A DNA stretch of 64,000 nucleotides, from positions 2,666,001-2,730,000 of the forward strand of contig JAJQJQ010000008.1 in the NCBI GenBank assembly GCA_028622995.1. The letters run 5' to 3'. The notes under the pieces are model-generated. The model saw nothing but the letters and a program-made list of their open reading frames with translations. It had not been told where the DNA came from and did no database searches. Shown piece by piece: positions 14,201-25,935 of this stretch (position 1 is its first letter; every line of letters starts with the position of its first letter). Source of the DNA: Panagrolaimus kolymaensis (lineage: Eukaryota; Nematoda; Chromadorea; Rhabditida; Panagrolaimidae). A program made the translations under genes and the position numbers.

Positions 14201-17200
14201 AAAATCTTATAAAATCAAAACCAATAAATTAAAAAAAACATTTTTTTAATTAACTGCGGCACTTTTCTACGAACCCATATCAAAATGGTAATTGATTCAT
14301 AGAGGGGAAATAATAAAAAATGAATAGTAAAAATCTTATAAAATCAAAACCAATAAATTAAAAAAAACATTTTTTTAATTAACTGCGGCACTTTTCTACG
14401 AACCCATATCAAAATGGTAATTGATTCATAGAGGGGAAATAATAAAAAATGAATAGTAAAAATCTTATAAAATCAAAACCAATAAATTAAAAAAAACATT
14501 TTTTTAATTAACTGCGGCACTTTTCTACGAACCCATATCAAAATGGTAATTGATTCATAGAGGGGAAATAATAAAAAATGAATAGTAAAAATCTTATAAA
14601 ATCAAAACCAATAAATTAAAAAAAACATTTTTTTAATTAACTGCGGCACTTTTCTACGAACCCATATCAAACTGGTAATTGATTCATAGAGGGGAAGCAA
14701 TAAAAAATGAATAGTAAAAATCTTATAAAATCAAAACCAATAAATTAAAAAAAACATTTTTTTAATTAACTGCGGCACTTTTCTACGAACCCATATCAAA
14801 ATGGTAATTGATTCATAGAGGGGAAATAATAAAAAATGAATAGTAAAAATCTTATAAAATCAAAACCAATAAATTAAAAAAAACATTTTTTTAATTAACT
14901 GCGGCACTTTTCTACGAACCCATATCAAAATGGTAATTGATTCATAGAGGGGAAGCAATAAAAAATGAATAGTAAAAATCTTATAAAATCAAAACCAATA
15001 AATTAAAAAAAACATTTTTTTAATTAACTGCGGCACTTTTCTACGAACCCATATCAAAATGGTAATTGATTCATAGAGGGGAAATAATAAAAAATGAATA
15101 GTAAAAATCTTATAAAATCAAAACCAATAAATTAAAAAAAACATTTTTTTAATTAACTGCGGCACTTTTCTACGAACCCATATCAAAATGGTAATTGATT
15201 CATAGAGGGGAAATAATAAAAAATGAATAGTAAAAATCTTATAAAATCAAAACCAATAAATTAAAAAAAACATTTTTTTAATTAACTGCGGCACTTTTCT
15301 ACGAACCCATATCAAAATGGTAATTGATTCATAGAGGGGAAGCAATAAAAAATGAATAGTAAAAATCTTATAAAATCAAAACCAATAAATTAAAAAAAAC
15401 ATTTTTTTAATTAACTGCGGCACTTTTCTACGAACCCATATCAAAATGGTAATTGATTCATAGAGGGGAAATAATAAAAAATGAATAGTAAAAATCTTAT
15501 AAAATCAAAACCAATAAATTAAAAAAAACATTTTTTTAATTAACTGCGGCACTTTTCTACGAACCCATATCAAAATGGTAATTGATTCATAGAGGGGAAG
15601 CAATAAAAAATGAATAGTAAAAATCTTATAAAATCAAAACCAATAAATTAAAAAAAACATTTTTTTAATTAACTGCGGCACTTTTCTACGAACCCATATC
15701 AAAATGGTAATTGATTCATAGAGGGGAAGCAATAAAAAATGAATAGTAAAAATCTTATAAAATCAAAACCAATAAATTAAAAAAAACATTTTTTTAATTA
15801 ACTGCGGCACTTTTCTACGAACCCATATCAAAATGGTAATTGATTCATAGAGGGGAAATAATAAAAAATGAATAGTAAAAATCTTATAAAATCAAAACCA
15901 ATAAATTAAAAAAAACATTTTTTTAATTAACTGCGGCACTTTTCTACGAACCCATATCAAAATGGTAATTGATTCATAGAGGGGAAGCAATAAAAAATGA
16001 ATAGTAAAAATCTTATAAAATCAAAACCAATAAATTAAAAAAAACATTTTTTTAATTAACTGCGGCACTTTTCTACGAACCCATATCAAAATGGTAATTG
16101 ATTCATAGAGGGGAAGCAATAAAAAATGAATAGTAAAAATCTTATAAAATCAAAACCAATAAATTAAAAAAAACATTTTTTTAATTAACTGCGGCACTTT
16201 TCTACGAACCCATATCAAAATGGTAATTGATTCATAGAGGGGAAATAATAAAAAATGAATAGTAAAAATCTTATAAAATCAAAACCAATAAATTAAAAAA
16301 AACATTTTTTTAATTAACTGCGGCACTTTTCTACGAACCCATATCAAAATGGTAATTGATTCATAGAGGGGAAGCAATAAAAAATGAATAGTAAAAATCT
16401 TATAAAATCAAAACCAATAAATTAAAAAAAACATTTTTTTAATTAACTGCGGCACTTTTCTACGAACCCATATCAAAATGGTAATTGATTCATAGAGGGG
16501 AAATAATAAAAAATGAATAGTAAAAATCTTATAAAATCAAAACCAATAAATTAAAAAAAACATTTTTTTAATTAACTGCGGCACTTTTCTACGAACCCAT
16601 ATCAAAATGGTAATTGATTCATAGAGGGGAAGCAATAAAAAATGAATAGTAAAAATCTTATAAAATCAAAACCAATAAATTAAAAAAAACATTTTTTTAA
16701 TTAACTGCGGCACTTTTCTACGAACCCATATCAAAATGGTAATTGATTCATAGAGGGGAAATAATAAAAAATGAATAGTAAAAATCTTATAAAATCAAAA
16801 CCAATAAATTAAAAAAAACATTTTTTTAATTAACTGCGGCACTTTTCTACGAACCCATATCAAAATGGTAATTGATTCATAGAGGGGAAATAATAAAAAA
16901 TGAATAGTAAAAATCTTATAAAATCAAAACCAATAAATTAAAAAAAACATTTTTTTAATTAACTGCGGCACTTTTCTACGAACCCATATCAAAATGGTAA
17001 TTGATTCATAGAGGGGAAGCAATAAAAAATGAATAGTAAAAATCTTATAAAATCAAAACCAATAAATTAAAAAAAACATTTTTTTAATTAACTGCGGCAC
17101 TTTTCTACGAACCCATATCAAAATGGTAATTGATTCATAGAGGGGAAATAATAAAAAATGAATAGTAAAAATCTTATAAAATCAAAACCAATAAATTAAA

Positions 17201-17490
17201 AAAAACATTTTTTTAATTAACTGCGGCACTTTTCTACGAACCCATATCAAAATGGTAATTGATTCATAGAGGGGAAGCAATAAAAAATGAATAGTAAAAA
17301 TCTTATAAAATCAAAACCAATAAATTAAAAAAAACATTTTTTTAATTAACTGCGGCACTTTTCTACGAACCCATATCAAAATGGTAATTGATTCATAGAG
17401 GGGAAGCAATAAAAAATGAATAGTAAAAATCTTATAAAATCAAAACCAATAAATTAAAAAAAACATTTTTTTAATTAACTGCGGCACTTT
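11299..17490. repeat. Homogenised 48-unit block of satellite A
   Basis: This 6192-bp stretch equals exactly 48 units of 129 bp (apart from compensating one-base changes). Nearly every unit carries the GAACCC form and the AATTAACTG tail, and units differ mainly by a two-state site (GGGGAAGC versus GGGGAAAT) plus rare private changes such as AAATATC near 12,782 and CAAACTGG near 14,670. It is bounded by 135-bp-containing mixed sequence on both sides, which indicates local homogenisation by recent amplification or gene conversion. Confidence 0.85.
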
Positions 17491-19055
17491 TCTACGAACC
17501 CATATCAAAATGGTAATTGATTCATAGAGGGGAAGCAATAAAAAATGAATAGTAAAAATCTTTTAAAATCAAATTTAAAATAAAAAATTTAATCAAACAA
17601 TTTTTGGAATTAACAGCGGCACTTTTCTACGAAGCCATATCAAAATGGTAATTGATTCATAGAGGGGAAATAATAAAAAAAGAATATTAAAAATCTTATA
17701 AAATCAAAACCAATAAATTAAAAAAAACATTTTTTTAATTAACTGCGGCACTTTTCTACGAACCCATATCAAAATGGTAATTGATTCATAGAGGGGAAAT
17801 AATAAAAAAAGAATATTAAAAATCTTATAAAATCAAAATAAATAAATAAAAAAAACATTTTTTTAATTAACTGCGGCACTTTTCTACGAACCCATATCAA
17901 AATGGTAATTGATTCATAGAGGGGAAATAATAAAAAAAGAATATTAAAAATCTTATAAAATCAAAATAAATAAATTAAAAAAAACATTTTTTTAATTAAC
18001 TGCGGCACTTTTCTACGAACCCATCTCAAAATGGTAATTGATTCATAGAGGGGAAGCAATAAAAAATGAATAGTAAAAATCTTATAAAATCAAAACCAAT
18101 AAATTAAAAAAAACATTTTTTTAATTAACTGCGGCACTTTTCTACGAACCCATATCAAAATGGTAATTGATTCATAGAGGGGAAATAATAAAAAATGAAT
18201 AGTAAAAATCTTTTAAAATCAAAACCAATAAATTAAAACAAACATTTTTTTAATTAACAGCGGCACTTTTCTACGAAGCCATATCAAAATGGTAATTGAT
18301 TCATAGAGGGGAAATAATAAAAAAAGAATATTAAAAATCTTATAAAATCAAAACCAATAAATTAAAAAAAACATTTTTTTAATTAACTGCGGCACTTTTC
18401 TACGAACCCATATCAAAATGGTAATTGATTCATAGAGGGGAAATAATAAAAAATGAATAGTAAAAATCTTATAAAATCAAAACCAATAAATTAAAAAAAA
18501 CATTTTTTTAATTAACTGCGGCACTTTTCTACGAACCCATATCAAAATGGTAATTGATTCATAGAGGGGAAATAATAAAAAATGAATAGTAAAAATCTTT
18601 TAAAATCAAATTTAAAATAAAAAATTTAATCAAACAATTTTTGGAATTAACAGCGGCACTTTTCTACGAAGCCATATCAAAATGGTAATTGATTCATAGA
18701 GGGGAAATAATAAAAAATGAATAGTAAAAATCTTTTAAAATCAAATTTAAAATAAAAAATTTAATCAAACAATTTTTGGAATTAACAGCGGCACTTTTCT
18801 ACGAAGCCATATCAAAATGGTAATTGATTCATAGAGGGGAAATAATAAAAAATGAATAGTAAAAATCTTTTAAAATCAAAACCAATAAATTAAAACAAAC
18901 ATTTTTTTAATTAACAGCGGCACTTTTCTACGAAGCCATATCAAAATGGTAATTGATTCATAGAGGGGAAATAATAAAAAAAGAATATTAAAAATCTTAT
19001 AAAATCAAAACCAATAAATTAAAAAAAACATTTTTTTAATTAACTGCGGCACTTT

Positions 19056-22000
19056 TCTACGAACCCATATCAAAATGGTAATTGATTCATAGAGGGGAAA
19101 TAATAAAAAATGAATAGTAAAAATCTTTTAAAATCAAATTTAAAATAAAAAATTTAATCAAACAATTTTTGGAATTAACAGCGGCACTTTTCTACGAAGC
19201 CATATCAAAATGGTAATTGATTCATAGAGGGGAAATAATAAAAAATGAATAGTAAAAATCTTTTAAAATCAAATTTAAAATAAAAAATTTAATCAAACAA
19301 TTTTTGGAATTAACAGCGGCACTTTTCTACGAAGCCATATCAAAATGGTAATTGATTCATAGAGGGGAAATAATAAAAAATGAATAGTAAAAATCTTTTA
19401 AAATCAAAACCAATAAATTAAAACAAACATTTTTTTAATTAACAGCGGCACTTTTCTACGAAGCCATATCAAAATGGTAATTGATTCATAGAGGGGAAAT
19501 AATAAAAAAAGAATATTAAAAATCTTATAAAATCAAAACCAATAAATTAAAAAAAACATTTTTTTAATTAACTGCGGCACTTTTCTACGAACCCATATCA
19601 AAATGGTAATTGATTCATAGAGGGGAAATAATAAAAAATGAATAGTAAAAATCTTATAAAATCAAAACCAATAAATTAAAAAAAACATTTTTTTAATTAA
19701 CTGCGGCACTTTTCTACGAACCCATATCAAAATGGTAATTGATTCATAGAGGGGAAATAATAAAAAATGAATAGTAAAAATCTTTTAAAATCAAATTTAA
19801 AATAAAAAATTTAATCAAACAATTTTTGGAATTAACAGCGGCACTTTTCTACGAAGCCATATCAAAATGGTAATTGATTCATAGAGGGGAAATAATAAAA
19901 AATGAATAGTAAAAATCTTTTAAAATCAAATTTAAAATAAAAAATTTAATCAAACAATTTTTGGAATTAACAGCGGCACTTTTCTACGAAGCCATATCAA
20001 AATGGCAATTGATTCATAGAGGGGAAATAATAAAAAATGAATAGTAAAAATCTTTTAAAATCAAATTTAAAATAAAAAATTTAATCAAACAATTTTTGGA
20101 ATTAACAGCGGCACTTTTCTACGAAGCCATATCAAAATGGTAATTGATTCATAGAGGGGAAGCAATAAAAAATGAATAGTAAAAATCTTATAAAATCAAA
20201 ACCAATAAATTAAAAAAAACATTTTTTTAATTAACTGCGGCACTTTTCTACGAAGCCATATCAAAATGGTAATTGATTCATAGAGGGGAAATAATAAAAA
20301 ATGAATAGTAAAAATCTTTTAAAATCAAAACCAATAAATTAAAACAAACATTTTTTTAATTAACAGCGGCACTTTTCTACGAAGCCATATCAAAATGGTA
20401 ATTGATTCATAGAGGGGAAATAATAAAAAAAGAATATTAAAAATCTTATAAAATCAAAACCAATAAATTAAAAAAAACATTTTTTTAATTAACTGCGGCA
20501 CTTTTCTACGAAGCCATATCAAAATGGTAATTGATTCATAGAGGGGAAATAATAAAAAAAGAATATTAAAAATCTTATAAAATCAAAATAAATAAATTAA
20601 AAAAAACATTTTTTTAATTAACTGCGGCACTTTTCTACGAAGCCATATCAAAATGGTAATTGATTCATAGAGGGGAAATAATAAAAAATGAATAGTAAAA
20701 ATCTTATAAAATCAAAACCAATAAATTAAAAAAAACATTTTTTTAATTAACAGCGGCACTTTTCTACGAAGCCATATCAAAATGGTAATTGATTCATAGA
20801 GGGGAAATAATAAAAAAAGAATATTAAAAATCTTATAAAATCAAAATAAATAAATTAAAAAAAACATTTTTTTAATTAACTGCGGCACTTTTCTACGAAG
20901 CCATATCAAAATGGTAATTGATTCATAGAGGGGAAATAATAAAAAATGAATAGTAAAAATCTTTTAAAATCAAAACCAATAAATTAAAACAAACATTTTT
21001 TTAATTAACAGCGGCACTTTTCTACGAAGCCATATCAAAATGGTAATTGATTCATAGAGGGGAAATAATAAAAAAAGAATATTAAAAATCTTATAAAATA
21101 TAAATAAATAAATTAAAAAAAACATTTTTTTAATTAACTGCGGCACTTTTCTACGAAGCCATATCAAAATGGTAATTGATTCATAGAGGGGAAATAATAA
21201 AAAATGAATAGTAAAAATCTTATAAAATCAAAACCAATAAATTAAAAAAAACATTTTTTTAATTAACAGCGGCACTTTTCTACGAAGCCATATCAAAATG
21301 GTAATTGATTCATAGAGGGGAAATAATAAAAAATGAATAGTAAAAATCTTTTAAAATCAAATTTAAAATAAAAAATTTAATCAAACAATTTTTAGAATTA
21401 ACAGCGGCACTTTTCTACGAAGCCATATCAAAATGGTAATTGATTCATAGAGGGGAAGCAATAAAAAATGAATAGTAAAAATCTTTTAAAATCAAATTTA
21501 AAATAAAAAATTTAATCAAACAATTTTTGGAATTAACAGCGGCACTTTTCTACGAAGCCATATCAAAATGGTAATTGATTCATAGAGGGGAAGCAATAAA
21601 AAATGAATAGTAAAAATCTTATAAAATCAAAACCAATAAATTAAAAAAAACATTTTTTTAATTAACTGCGGCACTTTTCTACGAACCCATATCAAAATGG
21701 TAATTGATTCATAGAGGGGAAATAATAAAAAATGAATAGTAAAAATCTTTTAAAATCAAATTTAAAATAAAAAATTTAATCAAACAATTTTTGGAATTAA
21801 CAGCGGCACTTTTCTACGAAGCCATATCAAAATGGTAATTGATTCATAGAGGGGAAATAATAAAAAATGAATAGTAAAAATCTTTTAAAATCAAATTTAA
21901 AATAAAAAATTTAATCAAACAATTTTTGGAATTAACAGCGGCACTTTTCTACGAAGCCATATCAAAATGGTAATTGATTCATAGAGGGGAAGCAATAAAA

Positions 22001-24050
22001 AATGAATAGTAAAAATCTTATAAAATCAAAACCAATAAATTAAAAAAAACATTTTTTTAATTAACAGCGGCACTTTTCTACGAAGCCATATCAAAATGGT
22101 AATTGATTCATAGAGGGGAAATAATAAAAAATGAATAGTAAAAATCTTTTAAAATCAAAACCAATAAATTAAAACAAACATTTTTTTAATTAACAGCGGC
22201 ACTTTTCTACGAAGCCATATCAAAATGGTAATTGATTCATAGAGGGGAAATAATAAAAAATGAATAGTAAAAATCTTATAAAATCAAAACCAATAAATTA
22301 AAAAAAACATTTTTTTAATTAACAGCGGCACTTTTCTACGAAGCCATATCAAAATGGTAATTGATTCATAGAGGGGAAATAATAAAAAATGAATAGTAAA
22401 AATCTTTTAAAATCAAATTTAAAATAAAAAATTTAATCAAACAATTTTTGGAATTAACAGCGGCACTTTTCTACGAAGCCATATCAAAATGGTAATTGAT
22501 TCATAGAGGGGAAGCAATAAAAAATGAATAGTAAAAATCTTATAAAATCAAAACCAATAAATTAAAAAAAACATTTTTTTAATTAACTGCGGCACTTTTC
22601 TACGAACCCATATCAAAATGGTAATTGATTCATAGAGGGGAAATAATAAAAAATGAATAGTAAAAATCTTTTAAAATCAAATTTAAAATAAAAAATTTAA
22701 TCAAACAATTTTTGGAATTAACAGCGGCACTTTTCTACGAAGCCATATCAAAATGGTAATTGATTCATAGAGGGGAAATAATAAAAAATGAATAGTAAAA
22801 ATCTTTTAAAATCAAATTTAAAATAAAAAATTTAATCAAACAATTTTTGGAATTAACAGCGGCACTTTTCTACGAAGCCATATCAAAATGGTAATTGATT
22901 CATAGAGGGGAAATAATAAAAAATGAATAGTAAAAATCTTTTAAAATCAAAACCAATAAATTAAAACAAACATTTTTTTAATTAACAGCGGCACTTTTCT
23001 ACGAAGCCATATCAAAATGGTAATTGATTCATAGAGGGGAAATAATAAAAAAAGAATATTAAAAATCTTATAAAATCAAAACCAATAAATTAAAAAAAAC
23101 ATTTTTTTAATTAACTGCGGCACTTTTCTACGAACCCATATCAAAATGGTAATTGATTCATAGAGGGGAAATAATAAAAAATGAATAGTAAAAATCTTAT
23201 AAAATCAAAACCAATAAATTAAAAAAAACATTTTTTTAATTAACTGCGGCACTTTTCTACGAACCCATATCAAAATGGTAATTGATTCATAGAGGGGAAA
23301 TAATAAAAAATGAATAGTAAAAATCTTTTAAAATCAAATTTAAAATAAAAAATTTAATCAAACAATTTTTGGAATTAACAGCGGCACTTTTCTACGAAGC
23401 CATATCAAAATGGTAATTGATTCATAGAGGGGAAATAATAAAAAATGAATAGTAAAAATCTTTTAAAATCAAATTTAAAATAAAAAATTTAATCAAACAA
23501 TTTTTGGAATTAACAGCGGCACTTTTCTACGAAGCCATATCAAAATGGTAATTGATTCATAGAGGGGAAATAATAAAAAATGAATAGTAAAAATCTTTTA
23601 AAATCAAATTTAAAATAAAAAATTTAATCAAACAATTTTTGGAATTAACAGCGGCACTTTTCTACGAAGCCATATCAAAATGGTAATTGATTCATAGAGG
23701 GGAAGCAATAAAAAATGAATAGTAAAAATCTTATAAAATCAAAACCAATAAATTAAAAAAAACATTTTTTTAATTAACTGCGGCACTTTTCTACGAAGCC
23801 ATATCAAAATGGTAATTGATTCATAGAGGGGAAATAATAAAAAATGAATAGTAAAAATCTTTTAAAATCAAAACCAATAAATTAAAACAAACATTTTTTT
23901 AATTAACAGCGGCACTTTTCTACGAAGCCATATCAAAATGGTAATTGATTCATAGAGGGGAAATAATAAAAAAAGAATATTAAAAATCTTATAAAATCAA
24001 AACCAATAAATTAAAAAAAACATTTTTTTAATTAACTGCGGCACTTTTCT
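19056..24050. repeat. Second segmental duplication inside satellite A (offset 3543 bp)
   Basis: The subtype order from about 19,056 to 20,500 recurs from about 22,599 to 24,045, offset 3543 bp: 135, 135, 129 with AAACAAAC, 129 with AAAGAATAT, 129, then three 135 units, then an AAGC 129 unit. A single-base change near 20,005 (GGCAATTG for GGTAATTG) distinguishes the copies. Confidence 0.65.
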
Positions 24051-24873
24051 ACGAACCCATATCAAAATGGTAATTGATTCATAGAGGGGAAATAATAAAA
24101 AAAGAATATTAAAAATCTTATAAAATCAAAATAAATAAATTAAAAAAAACATTTTTTTAATTAACTGCGGCACTTTTCTACGAACCCATATCAAAATGGT
24201 AATTGATTCATAGAGGGGAAATAATAAAAAATGAATATTAAAAATCTTATAAAATCAAAATAAATAAATTAAAAAAAACATTTTTTTAATTAACTGCGGC
24301 ACTTTTCTACGAAGCCATATCAAAATGGTAATTGATTCATAGAGGGGAAATAATAAAAAAAGAATATTAAAAATCTTATAAAATCAAAACCAATAAATTA
24401 AAAAAAACATTTTTTTAATTAACAGCGGCACTTTTCTACGAAGCCATATCAAAATGGTAATTGATTCATAGAGGGGAAGCAATAAAAAATGAATAGTAAA
24501 AATCTTATAAAATCAAAACCAATAAATTAAAAAAAACATTTTTTTAATTAACTGCGGCACTTTTCTACGAAGCCATATCAAAATGGTAATTGATTCATAG
24601 AGGGGAAATAATAAAAAATGAATATTAAAAATCTTATAAAATCAAAACCAATAAATTAAAAAAAACATTTTTTTAATTAACTGCGGCACTTTTCTACGAA
24701 GCCATATCAAAATGGTAATTGATTCATAGAGGGGAAATAATAAAAATGGAATTGTAAAAATCTTTTAAAATCAAAATTCATAAATTTAAAATAAAAATTT
24801 TTGGATTCCGTTATATCACCTCTTATTAAATGCACCTATCTATTTTTTATAAAAGAAAATAATATTGTTGGTG

Positions 24874-24881
24874 CTACCAAT
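24874..24881. repeat. Left target-site duplication of the MITE
   Basis: CTACCAAT, identical to the copy immediately right of the element at 25,350-25,357. Confidence 0.88.
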
Positions 24882-25349
24882 TAGGGTTCCGATCCCCCCC
24901 CCCCCCCCTAAGTCGGGGAAAATCCCCGATTCCCCGGGCCGGGGAAACTCCCCGATTCCCCGTCCCCGACCAATATCGTTCCCCGGCCGGGGATTCCCCG
25001 ACTCAGCTTTCCCCGTCGGGGAATTCCCCGTCCCCGTCCCCGACCCATTTTTGTCGGGGAAAAATCGGGGAGAATTTTTATTTTGTTTAAAACATGAGTT
25101 TTTGTTAGCCCAAACTCTAGATTCTTATTAATTAAGGCTAAATATGCTATTATTTACACAAAAGAAAAAAATTTTCCTTTAAAAAATGACTTTTCAAAAT
25201 GTCGGGGAAAAATCGGGGATTCCCCGATTCCCCGTCCCCGACAGATGCTCTCCCCGGCCGGGGAATTCCCCGACTCAAAATCCATTTTCGGGGATTCCCC
25301 GTTCCCCGACTTTTTTGAGTTTCGGGGGGGGGGGGGGATCGGAACCCTA
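24882..25349. mobile_element. hAT-type non-autonomous element (MITE/foldback)
   Basis: A 468-bp element bounded by inverted terminal repeats TAGGGTTCCGATCCC and GGGATCGGAACCCTA, continued by a run of 15 C on the left and 14 G on the right. It is flanked by a perfect 8-bp direct repeat CTACCAAT (24,874-24,881 and 25,350-25,357). An 8-bp target duplication with termini starting TAGGG matches the hAT superfamily (known: YARNG-type ends, 8-bp duplications). Inside, two GC-rich arms (about 24,910-25,070 and 25,201-25,325) are packed with TCGGGGA/TCCCCGA heptamers in both orientations, around an AT-rich centre. There is no transposase, so it must move in trans. The short open frames across it come from its low-complexity arms. 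Confidence 0.88.
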
Positions 25350-25357
25350 CTACCAAT
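25350..25357. repeat. Right target-site duplication of the MITE
   Basis: CTACCAAT, identical to the copy at 24,874-24,881. Confidence 0.88.
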
Positions 25358-25917
25358 ATGTGTTGTCTTGGCTTTGTTTTATATACTTCGGTAATTTTAT
25401 TTTAACATGCAAATCAAAAAAAATTGATGGCTTCCTAGGATCCTTATCATTACTGTCCTATTGTTTTCTTATTATTTAAATAAGAAAATGCATTCTTTGC
25501 AACCTAAATTTTATAAAAAGATTTGCCTATTGTGGGGGTGTTCAAAATATTATAAATGGTATGTTTTCGAAATGTGAAATTTAACAACATAATTTTTTAC
25601 AAACATCCTGTCATTCTATTTAATGCTTTGAATTTTCCCTAAAATAATTCAAAAAAAGAAAAAAAATTGTTGAGTGAAATAAGCAATGCACATTTATGTT
25701 TTTTTCAATTTGCGAGCTTTTCTTCTTCACTTCGAAATTTCCCATGAATGAGTAAAAGCAAAATAATGCATATAAATTATAAAAACTTTTCATTGTTGGT
25801 TTTTTTCCTTTTACTTTTCATTTTCATTTTTATAATTTTATTATTCTTTTTGTCAAAATTTTGGTTGCGTGCTTTTCACCTTTTCATATTTTGCGCTCTA
25901 TTTTACATCTTTTCTTT
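25358..25917. other. AT-rich upstream/intergenic region
   Basis: Unique AT-rich sequence between the MITE and the 12-exon gene, becoming very T-rich from about 25,795 to 25,930. It presumably contains the promoter of the downstream gene, but I see no recognisable element. A 61-codon hydrophobic open frame here comes from the T-rich run and is not supported. Confidence 0.6.
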
Positions 25918-25933
25918 AACTTATTTTTTTTAG
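25918..25933 (+). promoter_or_regulatory. Acceptor-like site just before the start codon
   Basis: A T-run ending in TTTTTTTTAG lies two bases upstream of the ATG at 25,936. It matches the 3' splice sites used inside the gene. In nematodes such a site directly before an ATG commonly receives a spliced leader; a 5' UTR intron is the alternative. Confidence 0.55.
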
Positions 25934-25935
25934 CC

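Larger units (their letters stand above)
1..24805. repeat. Satellite A tandem array (129/135-bp monomers)
   Basis: Head-to-tail tandem array of roughly 190 monomers, entering from the left edge. Successive monomers measured at the left end are 135, 130, 135 and 129 bp. All share a GC-richer core (GCGGCAC, CTACGAA, CATATCAAAATGG, TTGATTCATAGAGGGG) followed by an AT-rich half. Two main tail types exist: a 135-bp type whose tail contains TTTAAAATAAAAAATTTAAT and ends in GGAATTAACAG, and 129-bp types containing ATAAATTAAA(A/C)AAAACA that end in AATTAACTG or AATTAACAG. Further subtypes differ at GAACCC/GAAGCC, GGAAGC/GGAAAT and GAATAG/GAATAT. No insertions or unrelated spacers interrupt it. The minus strand yields repeated ~100-codon open frames that are periodic by-products. 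Confidence 0.98.

Noticed and set aside
24865..25479. Proline/glycine-rich ORFs over the MITE
   Set aside because: They are translations of the TCCCCGA/TCGGGGA arms and do not resemble a transposase.
25748..25933. 61-codon hydrophobic ORF before the 12-exon gene
   Set aside because: It is a product of a T-rich tract that ends in an acceptor-like TTTTTTTTAG.
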